A DNA stretch of 64,000 nt from Pseudorasbora parva (GCF_024679245.1 NC_090173.1:54954306-55018305), one strand, 5' to 3'; positions 48,644 through 59,784 are shown, numbered from the stretch's first letter. The notes: generated by a model from the letters alone, not told the origin. Numbers and translations: made by a program.

Positions 48644-49354
48644 TTTTTCTGTTCTGAAGATCATTCATTTTAAAGGATTATTTCTAGAGTGAGAGTCAAC
48701 TAAAGTAGCCTATATAATATTTAACATATGGGCTAAATATGATATAGCCCATTTATATAGTATATATAGGTTATGAAGCCAAAACGAATTTCATTCATTT
48801 TAAAGGATTCTTTCTAGAGTGAGGGTCAACTAAAATAGCCTATATCTTATTTAGCAAATGGGCTAAACTCTTTCAAACCAGACCTGTAAAGAGCGGGGCA
48901 CGAACCGGCGATCATTTCGGTCGCTATGGATTCAGACACCATATCGACTGCTGCACCGCTTGTAAACACTATCTGGGACGGGTTCTTTTATATTAGTGAC
49001 GATTTCTCGTTTTGGAAACATAACATCCAGTTTTTTAGGCTATTCTAACGTGAAAAGTGTGTAACAAGTTGAATAGGCCTAGGGGGTAGGATAATTGCTG
49101 AATATGAAATCTTAGCAAAAGTTACATTAAAGTAGGCTATATGATAACGAGTTGTGATCTTTTAATATGTTTAATGTAAGTAAATATGAAAATATCCAAA
49201 GAGTTATAGGCTATTGTAGATGAAAATACCCCATCAAAGGCACTCCTTTGGGTAAAATGATCCGTGCTGAACTTGTCTGGTCTGACTTAGTTCATCATGG
49301 ATTGGGTGAGAACCGTTTAAAATGACTGGCTGTGAAAATCGCTGGGTGTGGCTC

Positions 49355-49610
49355 ATTATACTACAAGCAAAACGCCGTAAATAACGCGCGCTCTGTGCAA
49401 CCAAAGCGGCGTTTTTTTCGCCGTCATATGGCAAGCTGAACGGCGTAAAAAGCGGCGCTTTTTAGGCATACTAAAACGCCGCAAAATACGGCGTCCTTGA
49501 TGTTTTTCGCGCGTTTTTACGGCGTTTGTAATCACAACGGCGTATTTTGCGGCGCAAATACTGTTTTAAACGCCGTGTTTTACGGCGTTTGACTGTAAAC
49601 GCGCTTCATC
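49355..49610. repeat. CGCCG/CGGCG hairpin block, right arm
   Basis: Inverted copy of 44320-44575 with only scattered differences. Confidence 0.85.
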
Positions 49611-50386
49611 TATAGCGTAATTCTGACCCATTTGGCTTGCCATAGTATGCAAGCTCTAACCGGTGGGAGCCGAAATACAAACGGACACGCCACGCAGCCG
49701 AGACGGTCACGGCACGCTTGCAGTGTGTCTCCTGTGCGAAAAGACCCGAGTTCGAGCCCTGCCTGGAGCGGGCAGTGCGAAACTAGGTAGGCTAAATCAA
49801 CATACACTTATTATCAAATTTTTCTTTTGTGATCTTGCCTTCAAAATAATACGAAAAGCTTCAATCGGTGGTCATATAAATAAATTATCAGTTTTTTTTT
49901 TGTTTTGTTTTTTGCATGTAACACTATATACTTTACCAGTCAGCATTTTAAATTAGCTTTCCACTTCAAATAGCGATTGGATCGATTATATTGTTAAGCC
50001 ACCAGATGGCGACAAATTACTTTTAAAAAACATTTGTCATTGAATCGTTCATTCAGGAGGTTTGTTCAAAGATGGTGATTAATCTATGAAACAGTTGTAT
50101 TTGATTGAGGAATTTAATCATTCATTAAAACCCGAGTTTTTTTTTGGTTTTTTTAATAATTCAGATTAAATTTTTTTTTATAGACTTCAGCAATTAACAT
50201 ACATTATGTTATTTTGTTTAGTTGTTTGTTCAGAATCGTGATCTCTAATTTTATTCTCAGTTTATCCAGAATTGTGTTGCTCTAATACATAGCTTGTGTA
50301 TCATTTTGTTCTATCTAAAGTAATGTATGGTAGGGCCCGGAAGTGACTCAAGCCCAGGGGCCCCCACCACCCTAAGTCCTGCCCTG

Positions 50387-50744
50387 GATGGGTGGATGGA
50401 GGGATGGGTGGAGGGATGGATGGATGGATTATGGATGGATGGATGGATGGATGGATGGATGGATGGATGGATTATGGATTATGGATTATGGATGGATGGA
50501 TGGATGGATGGGTGGATGGGTGGATGGGTGGATGGATGGATGGATGGGTGGGTGGAGGGATGGATGGATGGATGGGTGGATGGATTATGGATGGATGGAT
50601 GGATGGATGGATGGATGGATGGATGGATGGATGGATGGATGGATGGATGGACAAACGGACAATATTGATGGATGGATGGATGGATGGATGGATGGATGGA
50701 TGGATGGATGGATGGATGGATGGATGGATGGATGGATGGATGGA
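50387..50744. repeat. (GGAT)n microsatellite
   Basis: About 90 units with GGGT and ATTATGG variants, directly right of the giant hAT. It runs into the (TTGAT)n-like tail of the minus-strand retroposon that follows. All long MDGWMDGW and HPSIHPSI frames here are artefacts. Confidence 0.97.
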
Positions 50745-50748
50745 TCAA

Positions 50749-51370
50749 TCAATCAACTTTATTTATATAGCGCTTTTACAATGCCGATTGTGTCAAAGCA
50801 GCTTCACAGTGTTAAACAGGGTAATATTGCACCAAAATTAGATTTGGCTGTACAGTCGTACTGGAGAAAACAGTGATGTTATCAGCTTGTTTTAATTTAT
50901 CATATAGCAACAATATTGGAAGATCTGTATTATAGTTTATAGAACTAATTAAAAACTAATTCATAAATGTTATTTGTATAATTAGTTGAATAACTTTGAT
51001 CATAATTTTAGTGTCCCCAACTGAGCAAGCCAAGCCAAGGGCGACCAAAGGAACCCAAACTCCATCAGGGCGTGATGGAGAAAAATAAACCTTGGGAGAA
51101 ACCAGACTCAGTCGGGGTGCCAGTTCTCCTCTGGCCTATTAACACACCGTGTATGATTATTATTCTGGCAACCTTACAGGTCAGAAATCATATTAGATTG
51201 GAATATTCAAAATTTCAGGGTATCCCGGAAGAGATGGGTTTATTTAGGATGGGGCGTCGATTACACAAGAGTATGAATACATGAAAGATCGGAGTTAGTG
51301 CGCCGGAGACGGGTTTATGAGCATGTCGTGCCGGTGAGGCAAACTCAGAGGAGACATCAATTGACACAGT
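50749..51370 (-). mobile_element. LINE-type retroposon 3' fragment
   Basis: On the minus strand it ends in AAAAGCGCTATATAAATAAA followed by GTTGATTGATTGAT. The internal phrases GTTTCTCCCAAGGTTT and CAGTTGGGGACACT are ones I recognise from a very common fish retroposon 3' region. No reverse-transcriptase frame is included. Confidence 0.65.
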
Positions 51371-51556
51371 CAATTGGATGAATGAATGAACAAGAGGGCT
51401 GGCTGGCTGGATGAATGGATGATGAATAAAAAAGATAGATGGATGAATGGATGATAAATAAAAAAGATAGATGGATGAATGGATGATGAATAAAAAAGAT
51501 AGATGAATGAATGAATGAATGAATGAATGAATGAATGAATGAGGGCTGGCTGGATA
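51371..51556. repeat. degenerate (GAAT)n/(GGAT)n with GGCTGGCT blocks
   Basis: Tetranucleotide-derived text with AATAAAAAAGATAGAT interruptions repeated three times and GGGCTGGCTGGATA. The last phrase is duplicated together with a CACTGTAAAAAAA terminus (51557 and 51589, a 32-bp direct repeat). Confidence 0.85.
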
Positions 51557-51588
51557 CACTGTAAAAAAACAAGAGGGCTGGCTGGATA

Positions 51589-52505
51589 CACTGTAAAAAA
51601 ATACCCATCAAATTTACGGTAAAAAAACGGCAGCTGTGGTTGCCAGAACTTTACCGTAAAAAATACGACAGTAACGTTTTAGGTTTTACGGGACAACAGC
51701 ATATAATTTAAAGGTTTATAATGCGGTAATTACGGTTAAAACTGGTTTATTTTACAGTTAAAAACCCTATAATTTGAAAGTTTATATAGAAATAATTACA
51801 CAGTACACTATAAAACAATAATGGTAAAAAAAAATATTGAACCGAAATATTAAATTACCAACTTTCAATTGAAATGCTAATATCTGTTATTTTCCTTTTA
51901 TATAATTTGACAATCACAAATTATAGTGGTGATGAGAATCACATGATGAAACAAAGCTCATCACACGCAGCTTTTGGAGGGACAATATTAACATATAGAA
52001 GGTGCACATACAAACACTAAACACCAAACACCATCATGGTAGCACAAATGATGTTTTAAAAATGCAATAAACATTAATTTAACAACATTAGATGTAAAAT
52101 AAAACCTTAATGTACATAAGTGATTAGAAAAAACTAAGAAGAAAAATAGTTAATTCAATGAAAATGCATCAAATGCGAAGTGTCATGTGGGGAATTCTGG
52201 GAATGTCAATTTACGTTTTTTCACTGTAAATTACACAATGCCTGTTCTTTTTCACTTCGAAAAACTGTAAATTTAATGGTATTTTACTGTAAAATAAAAT
52301 AAAATGTATAAATCTTTAAATTATACAGTTTTGAACTGTAAAATAAATGTTTTTTAACCGTAATTATTACATTATAAACCTTTAAATTATATGCTGCTGT
52401 CCCGTAAAACCTTAAACGTTACTGCCGTATTTTTTACGGTAAAGTTCTGGCAACCACAGCTGCCGGTTTTTTACCGTAAATTTTATGGGGATCTTTTTTA
52501 CAGTG
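51589..52505. mobile_element. CACTG-ended element with about 170-bp inverted repeats
   Basis: Starts CACTGTAAAAAAATACCC and ends TTTTTTACAGTG, with TA on both sides (51587-51588 and 52506-52507). The subterminal block with TTACGGTAAAAAAACGGCAG and GCATATAATTTAAAGG is inverted at the right end. Many short TTTACGGT/ACCGTAAA motifs. No coding sequence. Confidence 0.8.
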
Positions 52506-52507
52506 TA

Positions 52508-55500
52508 CACTGTTATTTTTACAGGAAAATGCTGGCAGCTGTATTACCAGAGAATTATGAAACTATGCGCACTATGAAATTCAAAATTAAGTCTGTGGTT
52601 AGAGGAGGCACAGTTTTTTTTTTAATTAAAAATAAATAGAAAACCAGTAAGTATTACATTAAAATGTAAAGCATAAGATTTATGTATGTAAACTGCATAA
52701 ACATTTTTTAATGCATTTGGATTATTTTTACATAGACAAATTAATAAACTGAAGGTGATTGATATATGGCAGTTATACGTAAATGAAACGGTTAGGAATT
52801 ATGTAAAAGTACACAGAAAAACACCCATGTTAAATTAACACTTCCTTGTGTTGATGTGTATGCTCACTACTGAGTTAAAGTACCATTGAAGCAGTGTTGA
52901 AGTTAAAGAGATAATTAATGGATGATTGAGCATTAATGATGAACACCTGATGATAATGAGCACAATCACTGAAGGAAAGAGAAACACGAGAACTACAGCT
53001 GACTTCAGCCACAGCTTTAGATGAAATCAACTGAAGATAAAAGAAGACATTAAATCTCTGAAGATCCCATCAGAGGATTAAATAACTCCACAAACAACAT
53101 TACCAGCTTCACGCATTACTAACCAGACTGATTTTATTGTTGTAATTTATGTTTTAATTAAAATAATAGTTTTATATGAAGTCACCATGATGGTGAGAAG
53201 TGTTTGCTTTAGTTGGGCTCTTGGCCCTTGACTCTCCAACATTAGTTTTCTGGCTGCTTTAACTGTGTTTATAAAGCACTTTTGTTATGGCATGGAAAGT
53301 CAAAAACCATGGCCAGGTGATCTGGCTCTTTAATGATGATTAAATTAATCATCATGTAGTGGCTGAATCACTAAACTCATTCAGATTCTAATGCTCTGGT
53401 TATAGAGGTAATGTGTTAATTGTGTAGTATGCATAGTAAAAGCCATGTGGTTTACATTATAAACTCATGCATTGTTGTGGCAATCAAACAACTTGCAGTA
53501 CCAAAAAAAAAAAAGGTTTAATCTACAGCATTATTTAGACAAACACAGACATCAAGAATCAGTGTGTGCATCTCTACAATGGTGACAAAAAAAAAAAAAA
53601 AAATCACAATTCAGATGCATAATTTATTCATGCCGCAATGCATGCTGGGACTCATTGGAGAGTTTTGATTGGTGGTACCCAGCATGCACTGCAGCATTAA
53701 GCTTTTCATTGATTGTCACCATTGTTGAGATTCATACACTGATTCTTGATATCTGTTTGTGTCTAATGATTGCCATAGATTAAAACCTTTTGTGCACAAT
53801 TTTTTTTTAAATTCTGCATATTAGATTGCCACAACAGCGCTCATGCTATAGAATCAACTGGCCACTATTATGATAAAACAAAATTAATAACACATAAACA
53901 GAGTCTTAAGCCCCGTTTCCACCACAGGAACTTTACCCAGGAACTAGGAACTTTGGGTGGTACTTTGTGTGTTTAGACCGCAGGAACCAGGGTCTAAATG
54001 AAGTTCCGGGTAAATATTTCCCCCTCCAAACGGCCCTGCTCGCGAGGTAGTACTTTTTCAAAGTTCAGGAACTTTCGAGGGCGGGACTTGGGCGCTGAAC
54101 ATGCTGATTGGTTGAGCTCACGCAGCATTTTAGTTCAACCGGCATTTTTAAAAGTCTTTTGCGAGGTTCGTTCTGCGTTCAGTAAATATCAGTCTTGCTC
54201 TCTGTCTTGTGGCGCGCGGTCGTCTCAGCAATCTCACGTTCAATGTCCGTAATAGCTGATAATAATATACATTGTCATTTTAAATCTAGCTTTACAAGCT
54301 TTCTGAATATGCTGCATGCTGCTGAATCTGCATATTAGTGCTCTTTTCTGTCGTTGTTAATTACCTCTTTAGTAAACCTATACATAACCAGCAAAAGCAG
54401 CACAGCTTGAATCTCTTCCATACTCGTTATTATTATTTTTTTCACCATGTTAACGACCTGACCGATTACTTTTAAGTGTGTGTCCTTACATGACGTGACA
54501 GCGCGCGCCGCGCTCATGTTGACAAGAGAGGAAAGCTCATTTTTCTGAGGGGTAAACTTTTTATTTCGTAAGTTATGAAGATAATGTTGGAGTAATGACA
54601 CAGCGTATATTGCCCCAGGCAGTTTTTACTTTAACTGCGCCTGACAGAAGATTTTTTTTTTCTGAGATGATTATTACACTTTACAACAAATAGATATAAA
54701 TAATACTGTTTTAGTCCTGGTGGCCGTTAAGAGTTGCTATGGCTACAGTTAACACACTCCAGCTGCTGGAGAAAACAGCGCTGACATTTTTGATGCGGCA
54801 GACGAACTGCATGTGACAAAATGATTGCGATTGAAAGTCATCACATGTAAACACCAGATCGGTTTAGATAACGTCTCATGTAAACAGTTCACTAAATCTT
54901 TCAATCGGTACACTTAAAAATGATTACTGTCCGTCACTGATTTGGAGGAGCAGTCGCGCGCAGTCCTACATCACCGGACTAATTTGCCTAATCTTCTTGG
55001 AACTTTATCGCGGTGGAAACGCAGACAGCTGCAGGTCTGGGGGGGAGAAAAGTTCCTGTAAAAAAGTTCCTGGTACAAATTGTTCCGGGTAATTTTATTG
55101 GAAACGGGGCTTTAGACTCTGAACAAGACCAGTGATCACTAGATGATGATTATATAATCATGAACAAAGAGACAAATCATCTGACCTTGTGTTTTCTTGG
55201 CTTTCCATGCTGTAACTAAAGTGCTTTATAAACACAGTTAAAGCAGCCAGAAAACTAATGTTGGAGAGTCAAGGGTCAAGAGCCCAACTAAAGCACACAC
55301 TGCTCACCATCATGGTGACTTCATATAAAACTATTATTTTCAATAAAACATCAACATCCACAGAAATAAAGTCAGTCTGGTTAGTAATGCATGAAGCTGG
55401 TAATGTTGTTTGTGGAGTTATTTAATCCTCTGATGAGATCTTCAGAGATTTAATGTCTTCTTTTATCTTCAGTTGATTTCATCTAAAGCTGTGGCTGAAG

Positions 55501-56378
55501 TCAGCTGTAGTTCTGGTGTGTCTCTTTCCTTCAGTGATTCTGCTCATTATCATCAGGTGTTCATCATTAATGCTCAATCATCTCTTAATTATCTCATTAA
55601 TTTCAACACTGGTTCAATGGTACTTTAACTCATTAGTGAGCACACACATGAACGCTAGGAAGTGTTCATTTAACGTCTGCGATTTTTCTGTGTACTATTT
55701 CATAAATCTTAACTGTTTAATTTACGTGTAACTGGGATTTATCAATCACATTCAGTTTATTAATATAGTTAAATAAATCTTACCTGTTTCATTTATAAAT
55801 GATTTACAAATAAGATTCTTATTACTGATTCTTAGATAGTGATTCTTAGTAAGTTGATTAATTTGTTTGTTAAAATTACATAATCCAAATGCATGGAACA
55901 TTTATATGCAATTCAAATACATGTTTAGACATTTTTTAAATGCATAAACGTGTAAAGTGACTTACATTTTTAAGATTAACAAAAAATTGTAATTGTCAAC
56001 AATATTTGCATGTCAAATCAACAAACTAGTTTTTACAGTATTTTCTCAAAAAACGTACAGGTTTTTAATTCCAATATTTGTAGTTTTATCAAATAAAATT
56101 TTATTATAATCACATGTTGTAAATATAACAAAACATTCTGTTTAATAGTTTACAAAATGTCACTGTGATTCAAACAAAAAAATATGCTTTTGGGTTTTCT
56201 ATAATTTTCTGTTGGGATTTTACATTGTTTTTCAGTAAATTTCACTGGCATTAGGTTAGATCTATTGCAGTTATTCACCGTATATAGTAAGGAAACTTTG
56301 TGTTAACCAAAAAACAGTTTTTAACTGTAGCATTTTTACAACCGTTGACCGTTAAAATCACAATCATTTTTTACAGTG
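52508..56378. mobile_element. 3.9-kb CACTG fold-back element
   Basis: CACTGTTATTTTTACAGG at the left and TTTTTTACAGTG at the right, each followed outward by TA. The inner arms, about 52650-53303 and 55198 to about 56000, are inverted copies; examples are ATTAATGATGAACACCTGAT and GTTTATAAAGCACTTTTG with their complements. The CACCATGATGGTG motif occurs in both arms and the CCCAGCATGC module at 53535-53765. A Harbinger-like element sits in the middle. It lies in a (GGAT)n tract. Confidence 0.7.
53909..55111. mobile_element. Harbinger-like non-autonomous element
   Basis: The ends AGCCCCGTTTCC are perfect inverted repeats, flanked by the trinucleotide TTA (53906-53908 and 55112-55114) as in PIF/Harbinger insertions (target TWA). 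Subterminal AGGAACTTTACC and its relatives recur at the right. 1,203 bp without transposase; the 84- and 88-codon frames inside show no domain. Confidence 0.8.
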
Positions 56379-57360
56379 TAGATGGATGGATGGATGGATG
56401 GATGGTGCGATGGATGGATGGACAAACGGACAAGATTGATGGATATATGGATTGATAAAAAGACAAGATGGATGGATGTATTGATGGATGAATGGATGAA
56501 CGGACAAGATGGATGGATGGATTAATGGATGGATGGGTATTGATGGATGGCCAAACGGACAAGATGGATGGATGGACAAACGGACAAGATGGATGGATGA
56601 ATGGATAAGAAGGATGAATGGACAAAAATAAATGATGGATGAATGGACAAGATGGATGGATGGATGGATGGATGGATGGATGGATGGATGGATGGATGGA
56701 TGGATGGATGGATGGATTAACAGACGAATGGACAAAGATGGATGGATGGGTGATGGATGAATGTACGAATGGACAAGATAGAAGGGTGGATGGATGGATG
56801 GATGGACAAGATGGATGGATGGAGGGATGGACAAGATGGATGGATGGATGGATGGATGGATGGATGGATGGATGGATCTAAAAAAGATGGATGGATGGAT
56901 GAATGGATGGATGTAAAAAAGATGGATGGATGGATGGATGGATGTAAAAAAGATGGATGGATGGATGGAGGGATGGACAAGATGGATGGATGAATGGACG
57001 TAAAAAAGATGGACGGATGGATGGATGGATGGGCAAACAGACAAGATGGATGGATGGATGGATGGATGGACAAGATGGATGGATGGATGAATGGATGGAT
57101 ACAAAAAAGATAGATGGATGGGCAAACGGACAAGATAAATGGTTGGGTGGATGGATGGATGGAGGGATGGACAAGGTGGATGGATGGATGTAAAAAAAGA
57201 TGGATGGATGGATGGATGGATGGATGGGCAAACGGACAAGATGGATGGATGGATGAATGAATGAATGAATGGATGGATGGGTATATTGATGGATAGACAA
57301 ACGGACAAGATGGATGGATGGATGGATGGACAAACAGACAAGATGGATGGACAAATGAAC
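56379..57360. repeat. (GGAT)n with GGACAAGAT and AAAAAAGAT interruptions
   Basis: A long, partly higher-order tract in which runs of GGAT are separated by GGACAAACGGACAAGAT or GTAAAAAAGAT. The 340-codon minus frame (HPSIHPSI pattern) is produced by the repeat. Confidence 0.95.
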
Positions 57361-57440
57361 AAGAAGGATTCTTGTTCATTTGTCATTCATATTTCACACA
57401 TTCATATTAAATGGCATTTAATATAATATACCATAACATG

Positions 57441-57530
57441 ACATATAATATAATATAATATAATATAATATAATATAATATAATATAATATAATATAATA
57501 TAATATAATATAATATAATATAATATAATA
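57441..57530. repeat. (AATAT)n microsatellite
   Basis: 18 pentanucleotide units just upstream of the cep112 promoter region. Confidence 0.97.
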
Positions 57531-57975
57531 TGGTCTCAGGCAGCGTAGTGTACGGCAGTGATAAGGGTTTAGTTTGTGTTTAACCAACACGCGATCTTAT
57601 GGTTGCTAGGAAACGGAAACGCTCCTCACTAGAACCGGAATGAAGCCACAAATAATGAGCTCCTTTCCGTCGAGTCTTCACATTAAAAGTAGTAAGAGCA
57701 TCGTATCCTATAATATTAAACAAAAAGTTTAAATATAAACAACGGCTAAATAAAATGTACTTAATGTGAGTGGTATTATTCAATTTTAAAGTGGTAACAT
57801 ACTTAATAATCTCGTTAATAATAAACCGATTTTGTTATGAAGTATTTGCATCTCAACTGACAAAAAAAAAAGAAAAAAAAAAGCAAATTAATTAAAACAA
57901 GTAAGAAACAGAACACGGAATTAATTAAAACGAACACATTTAAACGACATAGGACATAATAGACTCTGATATGGA
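57531..57975 (+). promoter_or_regulatory. cep112: candidate cep112 promoter with X-box and ETS site
   Basis: GTTGCTAGGAAAC at 57602-57614 fits the RFX X-box (two half sites GTTGCT and GGAAAC), typical of genes for cilia and centrioles. ACCGGAAT at 57634-57641 is an ETS-type core, and a reverse core TTTCCG follows at 57664. No TATA box. A possible noncoding first exon could end at the GTGAGA donor near 57975, because the first coding exon starts after an acceptor-like site. The link to cep112, 0.9 kb downstream, is inferred from position. Confidence 0.5.
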
Positions 57976-58493
57976 GGTGAGACTTTTATTTTGAAACATG
58001 AAGGATGCATATGATGTGTGACTTCACAGGGTGTCAGTTTGAAACCGTTTGGGAGCGTAAAATAGCAACAAGTGCACAATCACAGCCACAGACAACACTA
58101 CAAGAAGACATTATTATGATTGTTCATATGGGTTTTGTGCTCGACAAGTACTGACACGTATTTGCGTATACATTAGCACTCTATATTAACATATCACAGA
58201 AGTCAAAAACAGAAGCAGCGCTTCTCAATATTTGTGAGTGAGTTCTGCTAACTGGTGAGTTCATATAAAATATGTACACTAACTACAACGAATGCTAATT
58301 ATGTATTCATACGAATTTTAAAAACGTGTCACTGAACTGTATTTCTGTTGGCTGACAAATCATGATATCTGTCAATTGTGTCTGTCTATTATATAACGTT
58401 ATTATATAGTCTGTGCTATGATGATGACCTAAAACTGCATTACTTCTGAAGTGAACACTAAAGTGCAGGAGGTTTTCATTTGTCAGGAGCAAC
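57976..58493 (+). other. cep112: likely 5' intron and start of the first coding exon of cep112
   Basis: TTTTCATTTGTCAG at 58471-58484 is a good polypyrimidine/AG acceptor, so exon sequence probably starts at 58485 with GAGCAAC before the ATG. Nothing else recognised in between. Confidence 0.5.
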
Positions 58494-58590
58494 ATGAGTG
58501 ACCAAGACTGCTTCGGTATTCTGGACTCTGAGTTTGATCATTACCTGGTAGACATGAAGCCGTATGTGCTTAAACTGACACACAAGACAG
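58494..58590 (+). CDS. cep112: centrosomal protein 112 (CEP112), coding exon 1
   Basis: CEP112 (CCDC46) is a coiled-coil protein of centrosomes and spindle poles. The ATG opens MSDQDCFGILDSEFDHYLVD, then MKPYVLKLTHKT. The exon ends with one base of the next codon before GTGAG. FDHYLVDMKPYVLKL is the beginning of the DUF4485 domain found at the N-terminus of the family. The start is supported by the acceptor 9 bp upstream and by agreement with the family's first residues. The long coiled coil of the protein lies in later exons outside the window. Confidence 0.88.
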
Positions 58591-58596
58591 GTGAGA

Positions 58597-58676
<80 letters not shown>

Positions 58677-58806
58677 TGTGACATATGGGGACATTCCTTA
58701 GGCATAATGGTTTTTATACTGTACAAACCGTATTTTCTATTTACACTGCCCCTGCCCCTAAACCTACCCATCACAGGAAACATTCTGCATTTTTACGTAC
58801 ATATGT

Positions 58807-58890
<84 letters not shown>

Positions 58891-58919
58891 ACATATGTAC
58901 ATAAAATGCAGAATGTTTC

Positions 58920-58953
<34 letters not shown>

Positions 58954-59088
58954 CTTATTTTAATGTATCATGCAGCAAGAATGTTGGCAGATCAGTATTA
59001 TAGTTTATATTTCACCCTCTCCTTGTAATACCTATGTTATACCCATGTCATTATACACATTTGTGTCCTAATATGTCACAAAAACATG

Positions 59089-59149
<61 letters not shown>

Positions 59150-59784
59150 GTGTCAAAAGTTGAGACACAAAAAATACTATAAAGACAGTAATATTGTGAA
59201 ATATGTCTAAAATGTAAAACAGTTGTTTTCTATGTGAATATATAGTAAAATTTTAATTATTTCTGTGATCAAAGCTGTATTTTCACAATCATTACTCCAG
59301 TCTTCAGTCACATGACCCTTCAGAAACCCAGTTAAATAAATGTATCAATTATGCTTTTAATTTCTTTAAGTTCTTTGCTTTGATTGGTAGTACAATGTTT
59401 CGAAAGCTCTCTACTTCAGATAAATGCTGTTCTTTTGAACTTTCTTTTCATCAAAGAATCCTAAATTGTTTTGCTCAACTGTTTTCAACACTCATAATAA
59501 TCATAAATGTTTCTTAAGCAGAAAATCATCGTATGAGAATGAGTTGTGAAGGATCATGTGACACTGAAGACTGGAGTAATGATGATTCATTCAGTTTTGA
59601 TCACAGGAATAAATGACATGTTATAATATAATCACATAGAAAATATTTATTGTACATTTTAATAATATCTCACAATATAACAGCTTTTTGTATTTTCAAT
59701 CAAATAAACACAGCCTTAGTGGGCTGAAAGGCAGTGTATATACATATAATATTTTTTTACAAAAGAAGTACATTTGTCCATCAG
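58591..59784 (+). other. cep112: cep112 intron between coding exons 1 and 2
   Basis: GTGAGA donor and TCAG acceptor. Begins within 8 bp of (AC)n (58599-58670), then contains the MITE copy 2 and a second (AC)n (59090-59148). From 59149 to 59784 there is an inverted pair of ACATGACCCTTCAG / GATCATGTGAC-type text around 59310 and 59550, otherwise nothing. Confidence 0.85.
58671..59089. mobile_element. GTGACATATGGGGACA element in (CA)n, copy 2, with a TA fold-back
   Basis: Ends as in copy 1 (31221-31535), again with CA repeats on both sides. Inside, GGAAACATTCTGCATTTTTAC and ACATATGTTGTA are followed by (TA)n (58809-58888). The same text then appears inverted (58886-58921), and a second (TA)n (58922-58950) follows. 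Copy 1 lacks this inverted duplication. Confidence 0.82.

Larger units (their letters stand above)
33957..49644. mobile_element. 15.7-kb composite with TATGGCAAGCCA ends and 6-bp TSD
   Basis: Both outer ends read TATGGCAAGCCA inward and are flanked by the direct hexamer GTATGC (33951-33956 and 49645-49650). Beyond the 12-bp ends the two termini differ: the left has CGCGCGT-type hairpin repeats, the right CGCCG-type. A third, internal TATGGCAAGCCA end starts at 44284, preceded by GGTGGA, which matches no other flank. No transposase, polymerase or integrase frame is present, so the whole is non-autonomous. Inside are the arms at 34345-44283, the array 34857-40315 and element 44284-49644. Confidence 0.65.
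44284..49644. mobile_element. inner TATGGCAAGCC element with 1.2-kb inverted arms
   Basis: Arms 44284 to about 45430 and about 48515-49644 are near-identical inverted copies of about 1.15 kb. Each carries a CGCCG hairpin block at its outer end and a (TA)n tract toward the inside (45232-45295 and 48553-48641). The spacer of about 3 kb holds poly-C (46302-46318), (AC)n (47495-47582) and no recognisable gene. Its two ends have different flanks (GGTGGA left, GTATGC right), so it is not a simple insertion on its own. Confidence 0.75.
33144..50386. mobile_element. hAT element enlarged to 17.2 kb by nested insertions
   Basis: The left end is CAAGGCCGGACTTA and the complement of the right end is CAGGGCAGGACTTA. 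The flanking octamer GATGGGTG is identical on both sides (33136-33143 and 50387-50394). A subterminal CAAGCCCA(T/G)GGGCCCC block occurs near each end. The element's own sequence is about 813 bp on the left and 736 bp on the right of the inner composite (33957-49644). No transposase is seen. Because the target is a GGAT tract, the octamer match alone is weak; together with the ends it is convincing. Confidence 0.75.

Noticed and set aside
33957..49644. Polinton/Maverick call, suggested by 15.7 kb and a 6-bp TSD
   Set aside because: None of the expected polymerase, integrase, ATPase or capsid-type frames is present, and the ends do not begin AG.
56364..57386. 340-codon minus-strand frame of His/Pro/Ser/Ile repeats
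   Set aside because: Produced entirely by the (GGAT)n tract; frames of the same kind appear on both strands here and at 50327-50876.
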